Assembly (NCBI GenBank): GCA_900550475.1
Contig: URSA01000021.1
Span: 1-33,522 of the forward strand
DNA: 33,522 bases
Source: an uncultured Lachnospiraceae bacterium
GTDB taxonomy: Bacteria > Bacillota > Clostridia > Lachnospirales > Lachnospiraceae
Direction of reading: 5' to 3'
Made by a program: the position numbers and the translations under genes. Below, piece by piece: positions 1 to 7,656 of the stretch. Position 1 is the stretch's first letter, and the number at the start of each line of letters is the position of its first letter. The notes under the pieces were generated by a model that was not told the DNA's origin, did no database searches, and was given only the letters and a program-made list of their open reading frames with translations.

Positions 1-2
1 CA

Positions 3-238
3 CCGGAACAGATTGCTTATACATATGCCAGTGAAGCAGATCTTTTAAATGTTGCGTTATTTGGTCAGACTGCAAAGCAATGGAAAATAATAATCCGGGT
101 AAAAAAGGGAATGTGCGTGATGATGCAAATTTAAATCAGTTGTTGGTATTGGCAAATATGGAAAGTTATAATGCTATGCATGATGAGAAGGACGTTTTTG
201 ACGTGCTCCTTGCAAGGTGCAGACCATGTAGTCTATAA
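3..238 (+). pseudogene. KilA-N domain protein, C-terminal remnant (frameshifted, 5' end outside window)
   Basis: The frame starting at position 3 reads PEQIAYTYASEADLLNVALF and continues to about position 86. The recognisable continuation, NNPGKKGNVRDDANLNQLLV, then resumes at position 89 in a different frame and runs to a TAA at 236-238. Together they resemble the C-terminal half of KilA-N DNA-binding proteins (phage or mobile-element associated), where a NNPxxKGNxRDxAxLNQLLVLANMES-type block is typical. The frame change in the A/T-rich run at 84-94 means this is not one intact protein. The last ~15 residues no longer look like the family, so a second lesion is possible. The 5' part lies outside the window. 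Confidence 0.6.
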
Positions 239-239
239 T
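210..239 (+). promoter_or_regulatory. Putative sigma-A promoter for the MATE remnant
   Basis: TTGCAA at 210-215 and TATAAT at 234-239 are separated by 18 bp and lie about 20 bp upstream of the ATG at 261. The promoter overlaps the 3' end of the KilA-N remnant. Confidence 0.5.
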
Positions 240-260
240 GTGGGTGGGGAGTGAGCAGGT

Positions 261-1499
261 ATGGCACGCAGAGAGAAAGCAAAGCAGGATATGACGGAGC
301 AGCTGGAGAGCGGGAAGATTCTCCCGCTGGTATTCCGGCTGACCATACCTGCGGTTGTGGCGCAGCTTATTACATTTTTATACAATATGGTGGACAGGAT
401 GTATGTTGCCCGGATAGAGGGCACCGGGACGGACGCGCTGGCGGCTCTGGGGATCGTTCTGCCCATCACGCTGATCATTCAGGCATTTGCCAACCTGATC
501 GGGCTGGGCGGAGCGCCCGGAGCCGGTATCAGGCTGGGGGGAGGGCAACCGCGCCGAGGCAAACCGGATTTTCAATACGGCATTTGTGCTTCTTTTGCTT
601 CTGGAAATCGTGATCGGAGCGGTCACCTTTGTGTTTGCCAGACCGATCATCCTGCTGTTTGGCTGTCCCGCAAGCGCTGTGGAGTATGCGGTAGCCTACC
701 TTAAAATCTATGCCTGCGGCACGGTCTTTGTGATGCTGTCCCAAGGGCTGAATCCCTTTATCCTGACGCAGGGACATTCCCTTATTGCCATGAGCTCGGT
801 GCTGCTTGGCGCGATCATAAATATTCTGCTGGATCCGGTCTTTATTTTCGGGATGGGGCTTTCAGTGGCGGGCTCCGGTCTGGCGACCATGCTCTCACAG
901 CTCTGCTCCTGCGTCTGTATTTTATGCTTTTTCTTTTCAAGGAAGAGTCTGTTCCGCTTTGCGGGAGGGGAGATGCGGCTTGTTCCCGCAAGAATCATGG
1001 ACATTGTATCGCTGGGCTTTACCCCCTTTGTGATGACGCTGACGGAGTGCGCCATCCAGATCGTATTTAATATCAATTTAAAACGGGCGACCGGAGGGGA
1101 TGAAAATTATACCGCCGCGCTGACAGTGATGCTCAGCGCGCTGCAACTGATCTCCCTGCCGTTAAACGGACTGGGGAACGGAATGCAGCCGTTTGCAAGC
1201 TACAATTACGGGCGGGGAAATGCCGACCGGCTGAAAAAGGGAATCATATCAATGTCGCGCCGGGGCAGGCAAAGTCCACCCTGATCCTCACGGTGATCCG
1301 CAAGGTCGTGATCCTGATTCCACTCTGTTTTGTGCTGACGCACTTTCTGGGCGCGAAGGGAGTTTACCTGTCGGAAGGAATTGCGGATTTCGCGGCAGGA
1401 ATCATTACGGCGACGGTGATTTTTACTTCTTTTCCGAGGATTTTTCGGGAGAGGGAAGCGAAATTACATGCTTGTCAAATTCGGGAAAGCGATATATGA
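261..1499 (+). pseudogene. MATE family multidrug/cation antiporter, disrupted by frameshift and internal deletion
   Basis: A MATE (multi-antimicrobial extrusion, Na+/H+-coupled drug efflux) transporter in pieces. The N-terminal frame from ATG 261, preceded by a GGTGGGGAGTG ribosome site, reads the family opening (KILPLVFRLTIPAVVAQLIT, then YNMVDRMYVAR). At 536-541 there is a run of six G where five would keep the frame (LGEGNRAEANRIFNTAF), so the product would derail there. The second frame (about 542-1250) carries the central membrane segments, including LSVAGSGLATMLSQ and QPFASYNYGRGNADRLKKGI. It then jumps into a third frame at about 1245-1260 reading PGQAKSTLILTVIRKVVILI to TGA 1497-1499. 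Compared with full MATE proteins (about 440-460 aa), roughly 60-80 residues between the YNYG and GQAK blocks are missing. The G-run slip could be a sequencing error, but the deletion makes a working transporter unlikely. Confidence 0.85.
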
Positions 1500-1500
1500 T
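1472..1500 (+). promoter_or_regulatory. Putative sigma-A promoter of the HD-GYP gene
   Basis: TTGTCA at 1472-1477, a 17-bp spacer and TATGAT at 1495-1500. It overlaps the end of the MATE remnant, so the HD-GYP gene probably has its own transcript with a leader of about 15 nt. Confidence 0.55.
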
Positions 1501-1520
1501 ATACATGAGAGGGAGATGAA

Positions 1521-2729
1521 ATGAAAGCGGACAAAAAGATATTGCCATGGCTGGGATTCGGCGGTTCTCTTCTGCTGATCGTGGCGGCATTGATCGGTTT
1601 CAGGCTGTATAATTTCTATGGCGCAAGAAATGTAAATACATACGATCTGGCTGTGAACCGCCCTGCGGCAACCAGAGGGATCGGGCTGAACGTTGCGATC
1701 AGCAAGAACTGGGTGGATGAGACGCACCATGAGCAGATGCCTGTGGGCGCGCAGTACGATATGGAGATCGTCAATCACACGGACAGGGTGCTGACCGAAT
1801 GGACGTTGTCGGTGGAGCTGCCGCAGGGTGTTTTTGTTGACAGCGGCTGGAACGGAGAGTTCCGGGCGGAGGAGCGCAGGCTGGTTGTGGACTGCGTGGA
1901 TTATAATACAGAGATTAAACCGGGAGAGAAGATTACGTTGGGCGCGGTGCTCTATATGCCGTCCCTCTGCATACCCTCCGGTGCGGAGATTTCCTGCAAA
2001 GAGGCAATCAATTATCTGCACAACCCGTTTTCCTGGGCACTGATCTCCGCGCTGGCGGTGTGGATGGTCGCGCTTGTAATCTACATGATATTCAGATGGC
2101 GCACAAAGAAGTATATCGAGCGGCAGAAACGGGATTCCGAGATCATCCTGCAGGCGATGAATACGTTTGCGGGTCTGATCGACTCAAAGGATCCCTACAC
2201 AAGCGGACATTCCACCCGGGTTGCAATCTACGCCTCGGAGATTGCCCGCAGGATGGGGATGTCTGAGGACGAAGTCCGGACGATGTATTACATTGCCCTG
2301 ATGCATGACTGCGGGAAGATCGGCATCCCGGATTACATACTGACAAAGCCCGGAAAGCTTACGGATGGGGAGAGAAAGATCATCCAGTCGCACACGGTGG
2401 TGGGTGGAAGCGTGTTAGAGCATTTTACTGCCATACCGGAGATTCGTCTCGGCGCGCTGTATCACCATGAGCGGTACGACGGAAACGGCTACCCGGAGGG
2501 GCTGAGAGGGGATGCAATTCCTCTTTGCGCAAGGATCATCTGCGTGGCGGATTCTTATGACGCCATGAGCAGCAGGCGGTGTTACCGCGCATCCCTGCCG
2601 AAGGAAGCGATTTTGAAGGAGCTTCGCGATAATGCGGGAGAGCAGTTTGATCCCAAAATCGTACAATATATGATCGATATGATTCAGGATGGTTTTACGG
2701 ATTCGTATTCGGAGAAGGAAAGCCGTTGA
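1521..2729 (+). CDS. Membrane HD-GYP domain phosphodiesterase with extracytoplasmic CBM2-like domain
   Basis: A 402-residue protein. Residues 8-28 form a membrane anchor. Residues about 45-150 form an external beta-rich domain with CBM2 (cellulose-binding, all-beta) hallmarks: YDMEIVNHTDRVLTEWTL, SGWNGEF and IKPGEKITLG. A second membrane span is at about 171-191. The cytoplasmic C-terminus is a complete HD-GYP domain: HSTRVA near 224-230, the HD pair H262-D263 in HDCGKIGIPD, HHERYDGNGYPEG with the GYP triplet at 323-325, and CVADSYDAM. HD-GYP enzymes hydrolyse cyclic di-GMP or related dinucleotides. The layout suggests that an external signal, possibly a polysaccharide, controls intracellular second-messenger breakdown; ligand and substrate are inferred. 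The ribosome site GAGGGAGATGAA sits just before ATG 1521. The gene stands alone between the MATE remnant and a two-component operon. Confidence 0.88.
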   Translation: MKADKKILPWLGFGGSLLLIVAALIGFRLYNFYGARNVNTYDLAVNRPAATRGIGLNVAISKNWVDETHHEQMPVGAQYDMEIVNHTDRVLTEWTLSVELPQGVFVDSGWNGEFRAEERRLVVDCVDYNTEIKPGEKITLGAVLYMPSLCIPSGAEISCKEAINYLHNPFSWALISALAVWMVALVIYMIFRWRTKKYIERQKRDSEIILQAMNTFAGLIDSKDPYTSGHSTRVAIYASEIARRMGMSEDEVRTMYYIALMHDCGKIGIPDYILTKPGKLTDGERKIIQSHTVVGGSVLEHFTAIPEIRLGALYHHERYDGNGYPEGLRGDAIPLCARIICVADSYDAMSSRRCYRASLPKEAILKELRDNAGEQFDPKIVQYMIDMIQDGFTDSYSEKESR

Positions 2730-2770
2730 CAGATAGGAGCGGGAAGGATCGCATGGCGCTTCGCGGGTGA

Positions 2771-2797
2771 AAAAACCCCGTGGGGCGTTTTTTGTAT
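2771..2797 (+). terminator. Possible weak terminator after the HD-GYP gene
   Basis: An A6-CCCC-GT-GGGG-CG-T6 arrangement. The GC stem is short and its loop is cramped, so this is only a weak candidate. It lies between the HD-GYP stop and the response regulator. Confidence 0.3.
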
Positions 2798-2802
2798 CCG
2801 AA

Positions 2803-2820
2803 TGTTATTATTTTGTTATT
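2803..2820 (+). promoter_or_regulatory. Putative response-regulator binding site: 11-bp-period direct repeat
   Basis: TGTTATT occurs at 2803-2809 and again at 2814-2820, exactly 11 bp apart, just upstream of a -10-like TAGGAT (2830-2835) and the response regulator start. OmpR/PhoB-type regulators commonly bind half sites repeated every 10-11 bp. Autoregulation is an inference. Confidence 0.35.
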
Positions 2821-2863
2821 TTTGCCTGATAGGATGGGTGCAGAAACGGGAGGGAGAGGCGGA

Positions 2864-3556
2864 TTGAGCAGAGTTTTGATCGTGGATGATGAGAGGGCGC
2901 TGACGGAGCTGTTAGAGAGCAGGCTGAAAGCAAAAGGGCATGAGGTCTGGACGGCGCATGACGGTGTGACGGCGGTGGCGTTTGCCGTGGAGAAGCCGGA
3001 GCTGATCTTGTTAGATGTTATGATGCCGGGCATGGACGGCTTCGAGGTGTGCAGACGGATCAGAAAAGAGGTGGACTGTCCGATCCTGTTTCTGAGCGCA
3101 AGGCAGTCCGAGACGGACAAGGTCAAGGGGCTCTCCATGGGCGGCGACGACTATATTACCAAGCCCTTCGGCCTGCAGGAGCTGATGGCGCGGATCGAGG
3201 CGAACCTCCGCAGGGAAAAGAGATCCCGGGGCAGGGGGGAGGAGTACGGACGCTCCGGGCTTGGCTTTGGGAAGCTGTATCTGGATTTGCAGGAGAGATC
3301 GGTCAGGGTCGGCGGGCAGGTCATTGAGCTGACCAGACGGGAATATGATATTGCGGAGCTTCTGGCGCTTCATCCGGGGCAGGTTTTTTCAAGGGAACAG
3401 ATCTATGAGAAGCTGTGGGGTTATGACGCGGAGGGCGATTCCGCGACGGTGGTGGAGCGGATAAAGAAGATACGGGCAAAGCTTGCCGCCGCGGATCCGG
3501 AAACGGAGTACATTGCAACAGTCTGGGGGATCGGATATAAATGGAACAGAATGTGA
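2864..3556 (+). CDS. OmpR/PhoB-family two-component response regulator
   Basis: A receiver domain followed by a winged-helix DNA-binding domain, 230 residues from the chosen TTG start. The receiver shows VLIVDDE at the N-terminus, the phosphoacceptor D51 in LLDVMMPGMDGF, and K100 in ITKPFG. The C-terminal part has the OmpR pattern ELTRREYDIAELLALHPGQV and ends in TVWGIGYKW. The TTG at 2864 is preferred because GGGAGGGAGAGG lies 5-6 nt upstream and the protein then begins right at the receiver (SRVLIVDDE). In-frame starts at 2834 (ATG) and 2780 would add residues foreign to the family and have no ribosome site. The last 16 nt overlap the kinase gene, implying translational coupling. Confidence 0.9.
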   Translation: MSRVLIVDDERALTELLESRLKAKGHEVWTAHDGVTAVAFAVEKPELILLDVMMPGMDGFEVCRRIRKEVDCPILFLSARQSETDKVKGLSMGGDDYITKPFGLQELMARIEANLRREKRSRGRGEEYGRSGLGFGKLYLDLQERSVRVGGQVIELTRREYDIAELLALHPGQVFSREQIYEKLWGYDAEGDSATVVERIKKIRAKLAAADPETEYIATVWGIGYKWNRM

Positions 3557-4989
3557 AGAAGAAAAAAGGTTCGCTGGTCAGGGAGTTCCGGTATACTGCG
3601 GTCAAGATAGTGGCGGTGACCGCTGTCACGGCGCTTCTTACGGTGCGTGCCGCCGGGGTGCTGTTCTACCGCTCCCTGTACCGGGATATCTACCCCTCCA
3701 ACTATTACGAGCAGCAGATCCCGGATTTGACTGCATGGGTCAGGGAGCAGAACGACAAGCTTCTGTCAGAGGAGGGCGCCCGTACGCTGGCGGACAGGCT
3801 GGGGGAGGGCGGAATCCTGTATCTGGTGGCGGATGCGCAGGGAAAGGTGATCGGAAAAAACATGCCCTTTGCGCCGTATGGATCAGCGGAGGAGCTGTTC
3901 CGGAACTATATGAATCCGGGGCTGTCCGTCTATGAGGGCTATTATATCAGAACGGTGCCGCTTGTGCAGAACGACCGGACGGCGGGGGCGGTGCTGTTTG
4001 CGTACCGGCTGCAGCCCACCTTTGTCAGCGGAAGGGGGCGGGTGGTTTTCGCGCTTCTCATGCTTGCCCTGTTTTCCCCGTTTCTCTACATGGTGCTGTT
4101 TACCCTGTATTTTTCCAAGCGTTATACCGGGAAGATCAACAGACCGCTCAAGCTGCTGTCGGAGGCTGCGGTCAAAATTGGCGAGCGGGATCTGGATTTT
4201 ACCATCGACTATCACGCCGACAACGAGCTGGGAATGCTCTGTGATGCCTTTGCAAAGATGCAGGAGGAATTGAAGAAATCCCTGTCCGCCCAGTGGGATA
4301 TGGAACAGAAGCGGACGGAGATGGTTGCCGCGCTGGCGCACGATCTGAAATCGCCGCTCTCCCTGATCATGGTCTATGTGGAGGCGCTGGAGGAGGATTA
4401 CAGAGAGGATGGCGGAGAGCTTTCGGAATTTCTTTCCGTTATCCGGGAAAACGCAGAGAAGGGAGCGGCGCTGGTAAGGCAGATGCAGATCACCGCGGAT
4501 CTGGATCAGCCGGGAGCGGGAATACAGACCGAACCGGTCAATATCAGGGCGTTTCTGGAGGGACAGGTGCAGGCATACCGCTTACAGGCGGAAAGGGAAC
4601 AGGTGGAGATTCAGCTTGCGGTTTCGGAGGAGGTTCCCTCGCTTGTGGACACCGACAGGGAGAGGCTTGTGAGAATTTTGGACAATCTGATCTCAAACAG
4701 CCTGCAATATACGCCTGCGGGCGGAAGGATCACACTTTCGGCAGAGAGGTGCGGGGACTTCATCCGCTATACGGTGGAGGATACGGGCTGCGGCTTTGAC
4801 GCAAGGGATTTAAAAAAGGCATTTGACCGGTTTTACCGCGGCGACGAGGCGCGAGGCACAAAGGGCGCCCACGCGGGGCTGGGATTATTTATTGTAAAGC
4901 AGCTTGCGGGGCAGCTTGGCGGGGACGCCGAGGTGGGAAACACGGAAGCGGGAGGCGCCCGGGTCACCTTCACCTGCATGATGCGCTGA
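3541..4989 (+). CDS. Membrane sensor histidine kinase (HAMP-HisKA-HATPase)
   Basis: A 482-residue kinase paired with the response regulator it overlaps. A first membrane span lies at about 20-43 and a second at about 168-191; the ~120 residues between form the external sensor region and match no domain I recognise. A HAMP-type linker follows, then the dimerisation helix with the phosphorylatable H267 in ALAHDLKSPLSLI. The ATP-binding domain shows the N box (DNLISNSLQYT), the G1 box (VEDTGCGFD), the F region (FDRFYRG) and the G2 box (GAHAGLGLFIVKQL). It should autophosphorylate and pass phosphate to D51 of the regulator. The S41 peptidase-like gene follows after 16 nt, so all three are probably one operon. 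Confidence 0.92.
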   Translation: MEQNVKKKKGSLVREFRYTAVKIVAVTAVTALLTVRAAGVLFYRSLYRDIYPSNYYEQQIPDLTAWVREQNDKLLSEEGARTLADRLGEGGILYLVADAQGKVIGKNMPFAPYGSAEELFRNYMNPGLSVYEGYYIRTVPLVQNDRTAGAVLFAYRLQPTFVSGRGRVVFALLMLALFSPFLYMVLFTLYFSKRYTGKINRPLKLLSEAAVKIGERDLDFTIDYHADNELGMLCDAFAKMQEELKKSLSAQWDMEQKRTEMVAALAHDLKSPLSLIMVYVEALEEDYREDGGELSEFLSVIRENAEKGAALVRQMQITADLDQPGAGIQTEPVNIRAFLEGQVQAYRLQAEREQVEIQLAVSEEVPSLVDTDRERLVRILDNLISNSLQYTPAGGRITLSAERCGDFIRYTVEDTGCGFDARDLKKAFDRFYRGDEARGTKGAHAGLGLFIVKQLAGQLGGDAEVGNTEAGGARVTFTCMMR

Positions 4990-5005
4990 CGGAGAGGAAA
5001 GGAAC

Positions 5006-5998
5006 ATGAATACAAAAAAGAAATCGAAGAAAAAATGGTGGATCATAGTCTGCATTCCGGTTGTGCTGCTGGGGCTGTTTGTGTGGGCAATCGGGCATTT
5101 CGGCCCGAAATACCTGAATCTGTACCTGTTTCCCCCGACGGTCGAGGGGTACGGAAAACTGGCGCTGGAGCGGATTGACCAGAACGGTCTCTACGCGGCG
5201 GGAGAAGAATGGCAGGAGTCTTATCCGGCGCTGCTTGCGGAACTGAAGACCTGTACCTCCTACGAGGACACCTACCCGGTCATAGAGCGGGCGCTTGCAA
5301 TCGGGGGCGGAAAGCACGCTTTCTTCTGCAGACCCGGGGAGGCAGCCGGCGGGGAGGCAGCGGAGGAGAGTCTGTCCGCGGCGCGGCTGGAGGACGGCAT
5401 CCTCACGGTAGAGCTCCCGGAATTTGTGGGGGACGCAGAGGCGGCGCGGGCGTATGCGGCGCCTGCCCAGGAGTTCATCCACGCGCACAGGGAGGAGATC
5501 CGGGCGGCTGTGGTGGATCTGCGGGACAATACGGGCGGCGATCTGGGCCCCATGCTCTCCGCCGTTGCACCTCTGCTGCCTGAGGGGGATCTGATGTACT
5601 ACCATTACAGAAACTATGATCTGGCGGTCACCCTGCATGAGGGAGAGCTGAGCTATGCCGGGAGCGGCTCCTATATTCTGTACCCGGAGGATAAGCTTGA
5701 GGTTCCGGTGGCAATTCTGGTAAACGAGAGGACGGCAAGCTCCGGGGAGGCGGCGCTTTTATGCTTTGCGGGCATGGAGAGCGCAAGATCCTTCGGCGCC
5801 AAGACTGCGGGTTATACCAGCGTCAATATGGGGTATTACCTCTTTGACGGCGCACAGATGTACCTGACGGTGGCGGAGGACATGACGAGGGAGGGGGAGG
5901 TTTTCCACAACGACCCCGTAGAGCCGGATGTGCCGGGAGCGCAGCCCGAGCAGGATGCCCTCGCATGGCTCAAAGAGCAGTTGGGGTATTTACGATAA
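5006..5998 (+). CDS. Membrane-anchored S41 (C-terminal processing) peptidase-like protein
   Basis: A 330-residue protein with a lysine-rich N-terminus and one membrane anchor at about 11-31, so the bulk should be extracytoplasmic. S41 signatures are visible: VVDLRDNTGGDLGPM (substrate-binding strand and GG turn), the serine motif VNERTASSGEAALL with S245 or S246 as the candidate nucleophile, and KTAGYTSVN. No PDZ domain is apparent, and the usual catalytic lysine after the serine cannot be assigned with confidence, so activity is uncertain. RBS GGAGAGGAAAGG precedes ATG 5006. Position behind the regulator and kinase suggests a regulated envelope protease, or a protein the kinase monitors; that link is inference. 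Confidence 0.8.
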   Translation: MNTKKKSKKKWWIIVCIPVVLLGLFVWAIGHFGPKYLNLYLFPPTVEGYGKLALERIDQNGLYAAGEEWQESYPALLAELKTCTSYEDTYPVIERALAIGGGKHAFFCRPGEAAGGEAAEESLSAARLEDGILTVELPEFVGDAEAARAYAAPAQEFIHAHREEIRAAVVDLRDNTGGDLGPMLSAVAPLLPEGDLMYYHYRNYDLAVTLHEGELSYAGSGSYILYPEDKLEVPVAILVNERTASSGEAALLCFAGMESARSFGAKTAGYTSVNMGYYLFDGAQMYLTVAEDMTREGEVFHNDPVEPDVPGAQPEQDALAWLKEQLGYLR

Positions 5999-6017
5999 GA
6001 AAGAATTCCCTTATAAT
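5989..6017 (+). promoter_or_regulatory. Putative sigma-A promoter of the Fe-S membrane protein
   Basis: TTTACG at 5989-5994, a 17-bp spacer and a consensus TATAAT at 6012-6017, about 28 nt before the start codon. Confidence 0.55.
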
Positions 6018-6044
6018 AAAAAGAAAACGATAAGGGGAGGATGT

Positions 6045-6875
6045 ATGAAAAAGTCTTTTAAGGCATATTTGTGGGTCGCAGTGCTCTGGCTGGCGTTTGA
6101 GACGGTGGCGGTGACGCTGTGGCTCACAAAGGACAATCTGTTTTATCTATTCAATTTTTCTTACATCGGCACCTCCATCGCATTGGGACTTTTCCTGTTT
6201 TCAAGAAATTACAAGCATGCCAGAAGGATTGTGCAGCTGCTTGTGGGTACATACATGCTGGTCTATCTGGGTCTGATCTGCAATGAAAATATGCAGATCG
6301 AAGGGTTCTGGTATTACCTTTTCACCGGCGTTTTTGAGGCGGCTACGATCCACTACGCGGTGGCGAAGATCTTCGGTCCGCTCCTGTTCGGCAGGGGCTG
6401 GTGCGGCTACGCCTGCTGGACGGCGATGGTGCTTGATTTTCTGCCCTTCAAGCAGCCGCAGAAGCCCGCAAAAAAGTGGGGAGGGATCCGGTATCTTACC
6501 TTCACCGCCTCCTTTGTCTTTGTGGCGGCTCTGTTTTTGTGCAAGGTCGGCAATCTGGAGAGAATCATGTTCTGGGCTTTCATCATAGGCAATCTGGTCT
6601 ACTACGCGGTGGGCATCGCGCTCGCCTTCCTGTGCCGGGATAACAGGGCGTTCTGCAAGTATGTCTGCCCGATCACGGTCTTTTTGAAGCCCATGAGTTA
6701 TTTTTCCCTTTTGCGGATCAGATGCAATAAGGAGAAATGTATCTCCTGCGGAAAGTGCAAGAGGGTATGTCCCATGGAGGTGAATGTGACCGACAATGAA
6801 AGAAACCGGAAAAACGGCACGGAATGTATCCTCTGCATGGAATGTGTGAAGAGTTGCCCGAAGCACGCCCTGTAA
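6045..6875 (+). CDS. NapH/CcoG-like polytopic membrane protein with 4Fe-4S ferredoxin domain
   Basis: A 276-residue membrane protein with about five hydrophobic segments. It has two CxxxC-type elements in membrane loops (GRGWCGYACWTAM and FCKYVCPITVF), as in the NapH/NosR/CcoG group. A C-terminal double 4Fe-4S ferredoxin follows: CISCGKCKRVCPMEV and CILCMECVKSCP. Proteins of this type pass electrons across or along the membrane to a redox partner. ATG 6045 is chosen because GGGGAGG lies directly upstream; the in-frame upstream stretch overlaps the S41 gene and looks non-coding. No reductase or maturation partner is adjacent, so the electron acceptor is unknown. Confidence 0.87.
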   Translation: MKKSFKAYLWVAVLWLAFETVAVTLWLTKDNLFYLFNFSYIGTSIALGLFLFSRNYKHARRIVQLLVGTYMLVYLGLICNENMQIEGFWYYLFTGVFEAATIHYAVAKIFGPLLFGRGWCGYACWTAMVLDFLPFKQPQKPAKKWGGIRYLTFTASFVFVAALFLCKVGNLERIMFWAFIIGNLVYYAVGIALAFLCRDNRAFCKYVCPITVFLKPMSYFSLLRIRCNKEKCISCGKCKRVCPMEVNVTDNERNRKNGTECILCMECVKSCPKHAL

Positions 6876-6877
6876 AA

Positions 6878-6909
6878 TGCATCTTATCGGCAGATTCTGC
6901 ATCTTGTCG
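6878..6909 (+). promoter_or_regulatory. Direct repeat upstream of the KTR/LytTR promoter (candidate LytTR operator)
   Basis: TGCATCTTATCG (6878-6889) and TGCATCTTGTCG (6898-6909) differ at one base and start 20 bp apart, ending 8 bp before the -35 box of the promoter at 6918. LytTR regulators typically bind paired direct repeats about two helical turns apart. Binding by the LytTR protein at 7198 is inference. Confidence 0.5.
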
Positions 6910-6917
6910 ACATGCCA

Positions 6918-6946
6918 TTGAAAGAAAAACGCTTCTTTTGTATGAT
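6918..6946 (+). promoter_or_regulatory. Sigma-A promoter of the KTR-LytTR-DUF3021 module
   Basis: TTGAAA at 6918-6923, exactly 17 bp, then TATGAT at 6941-6946; the ATG at 6970 follows after about 23 nt. Confidence 0.6.
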
Positions 6947-6969
6947 GAACCGCGAAAGGAGAGTTTTCG

Positions 6970-7143
6970 ATGGAAGAATGGCTGTTGTGCCCGGATTGCG
7001 GAAAGAAAACAAGGGTGAAGCTCAGGAGGGATACCGAGTTAAAAAACTTTCTGGTGTTCTGTACCTGGTGCAAGAAGGAATTTCTGGTAGATGTAAAGGA
7101 ATATAAGATCACAATGATTTCAAAGCCGGACGCTGGACGCTGA
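6970..7143 (+). CDS. Small cysteine-rich KTR-type protein (57 aa)
   Basis: A 57-residue zinc-ribbon-like protein with two CxxC pairs, C7/C10 (CPDCGKKTRVKLRRDTEL) and C31/C34 (FCTWCKKEF). The K-T-R triplet after the first pair and the D-T-E-L-K-N-F segment match the Cys_rich_KTR family of Firmicutes, known mostly from conjugative-element and regulator neighbourhoods. RBS AAAGGAG lies 8 nt upstream of ATG 6970. It is the first gene after its own promoter and is followed by the LytTR regulator. It probably binds zinc; the molecular role is unknown. Confidence 0.75.
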   Translation: MEEWLLCPDCGKKTRVKLRRDTELKNFLVFCTWCKKEFLVDVKEYKITMISKPDAGR

Positions 7144-7197
7144 GCTGATACACAGCCGCCTCCGACGTTTTATGGCAGATAGAAGGGGGCTTTTGTT

Positions 7198-7656
7198 TTG
7201 CAGGTAAAAGAGCTGATTGTGGATCAGCCGCAGAAGGAGGGCGTCACGCTGGAGTACATGCGCCTTACCAGAGAGTTCGCCGAGATCAGGGACTATTGTC
7301 TCCATAAGGGCGAGACCGTGACCGGCTACACCGGGAACGGGGAGGCGGTGAGCGTCCGCGTTGAGGATGTGCTTTATTTTGAGGCGGTGGGGGAGCTTGT
7401 GTTTGCCTACGCGGAGAATGCCGTCTACGAGGTCAAAAAGCGGCTTTATCAGATTGAGGAGGGCGTGAGAAGAAACAGTGTGCAGCGTGCCTCCAAGTCC
7501 ACATTGATCAACACGGAGCATATCGTATCGGTTCGCCCTGCGCTGAACGGGCGGCTGTTTGCGAAGATGGAGAACGGGGAGGAAGTCCTGATTTCCAGAA
7601 ATTATGCGAAGCAGATTGCGAAGTGCATTATGGAGGGCGATGATGAAGAAATTTGA
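7198..7656 (+). CDS. LytTR-domain DNA-binding transcriptional regulator
   Basis: A 152-residue protein without a receiver domain, so a stand-alone LytTR regulator. The C-terminal ~100 residues follow the LytTR pattern: VSVRVEDVLYFEAVGELVFAY, QRASKSTLINTEHIVSVRP, and NGEEVLISRNYAKQI. A TTG start at 7198 is preferred because AGAAGGGGG lies 8 nt upstream. The final 14 nt overlap the downstream membrane-protein gene. LytTR genes coupled to a DUF3021 membrane protein form a known class in which the membrane protein restrains the regulator. The direct repeat at 6878-6909 is a plausible target. Confidence 0.88.
   Translation: MQVKELIVDQPQKEGVTLEYMRLTREFAEIRDYCLHKGETVTGYTGNGEAVSVRVEDVLYFEAVGELVFAYAENAVYEVKKRLYQIEEGVRRNSVQRASKSTLINTEHIVSVRPALNGRLFAKMENGEEVLISRNYAKQIAKCIMEGDDEEI

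Noticed and set aside
2780..2863. An N-terminal extension of the response regulator
   Set aside because: The extra residues are hydrophobic and foreign to receiver domains, overlap the promoter-like region and lack a ribosome site; TTG 2864 has a good one.
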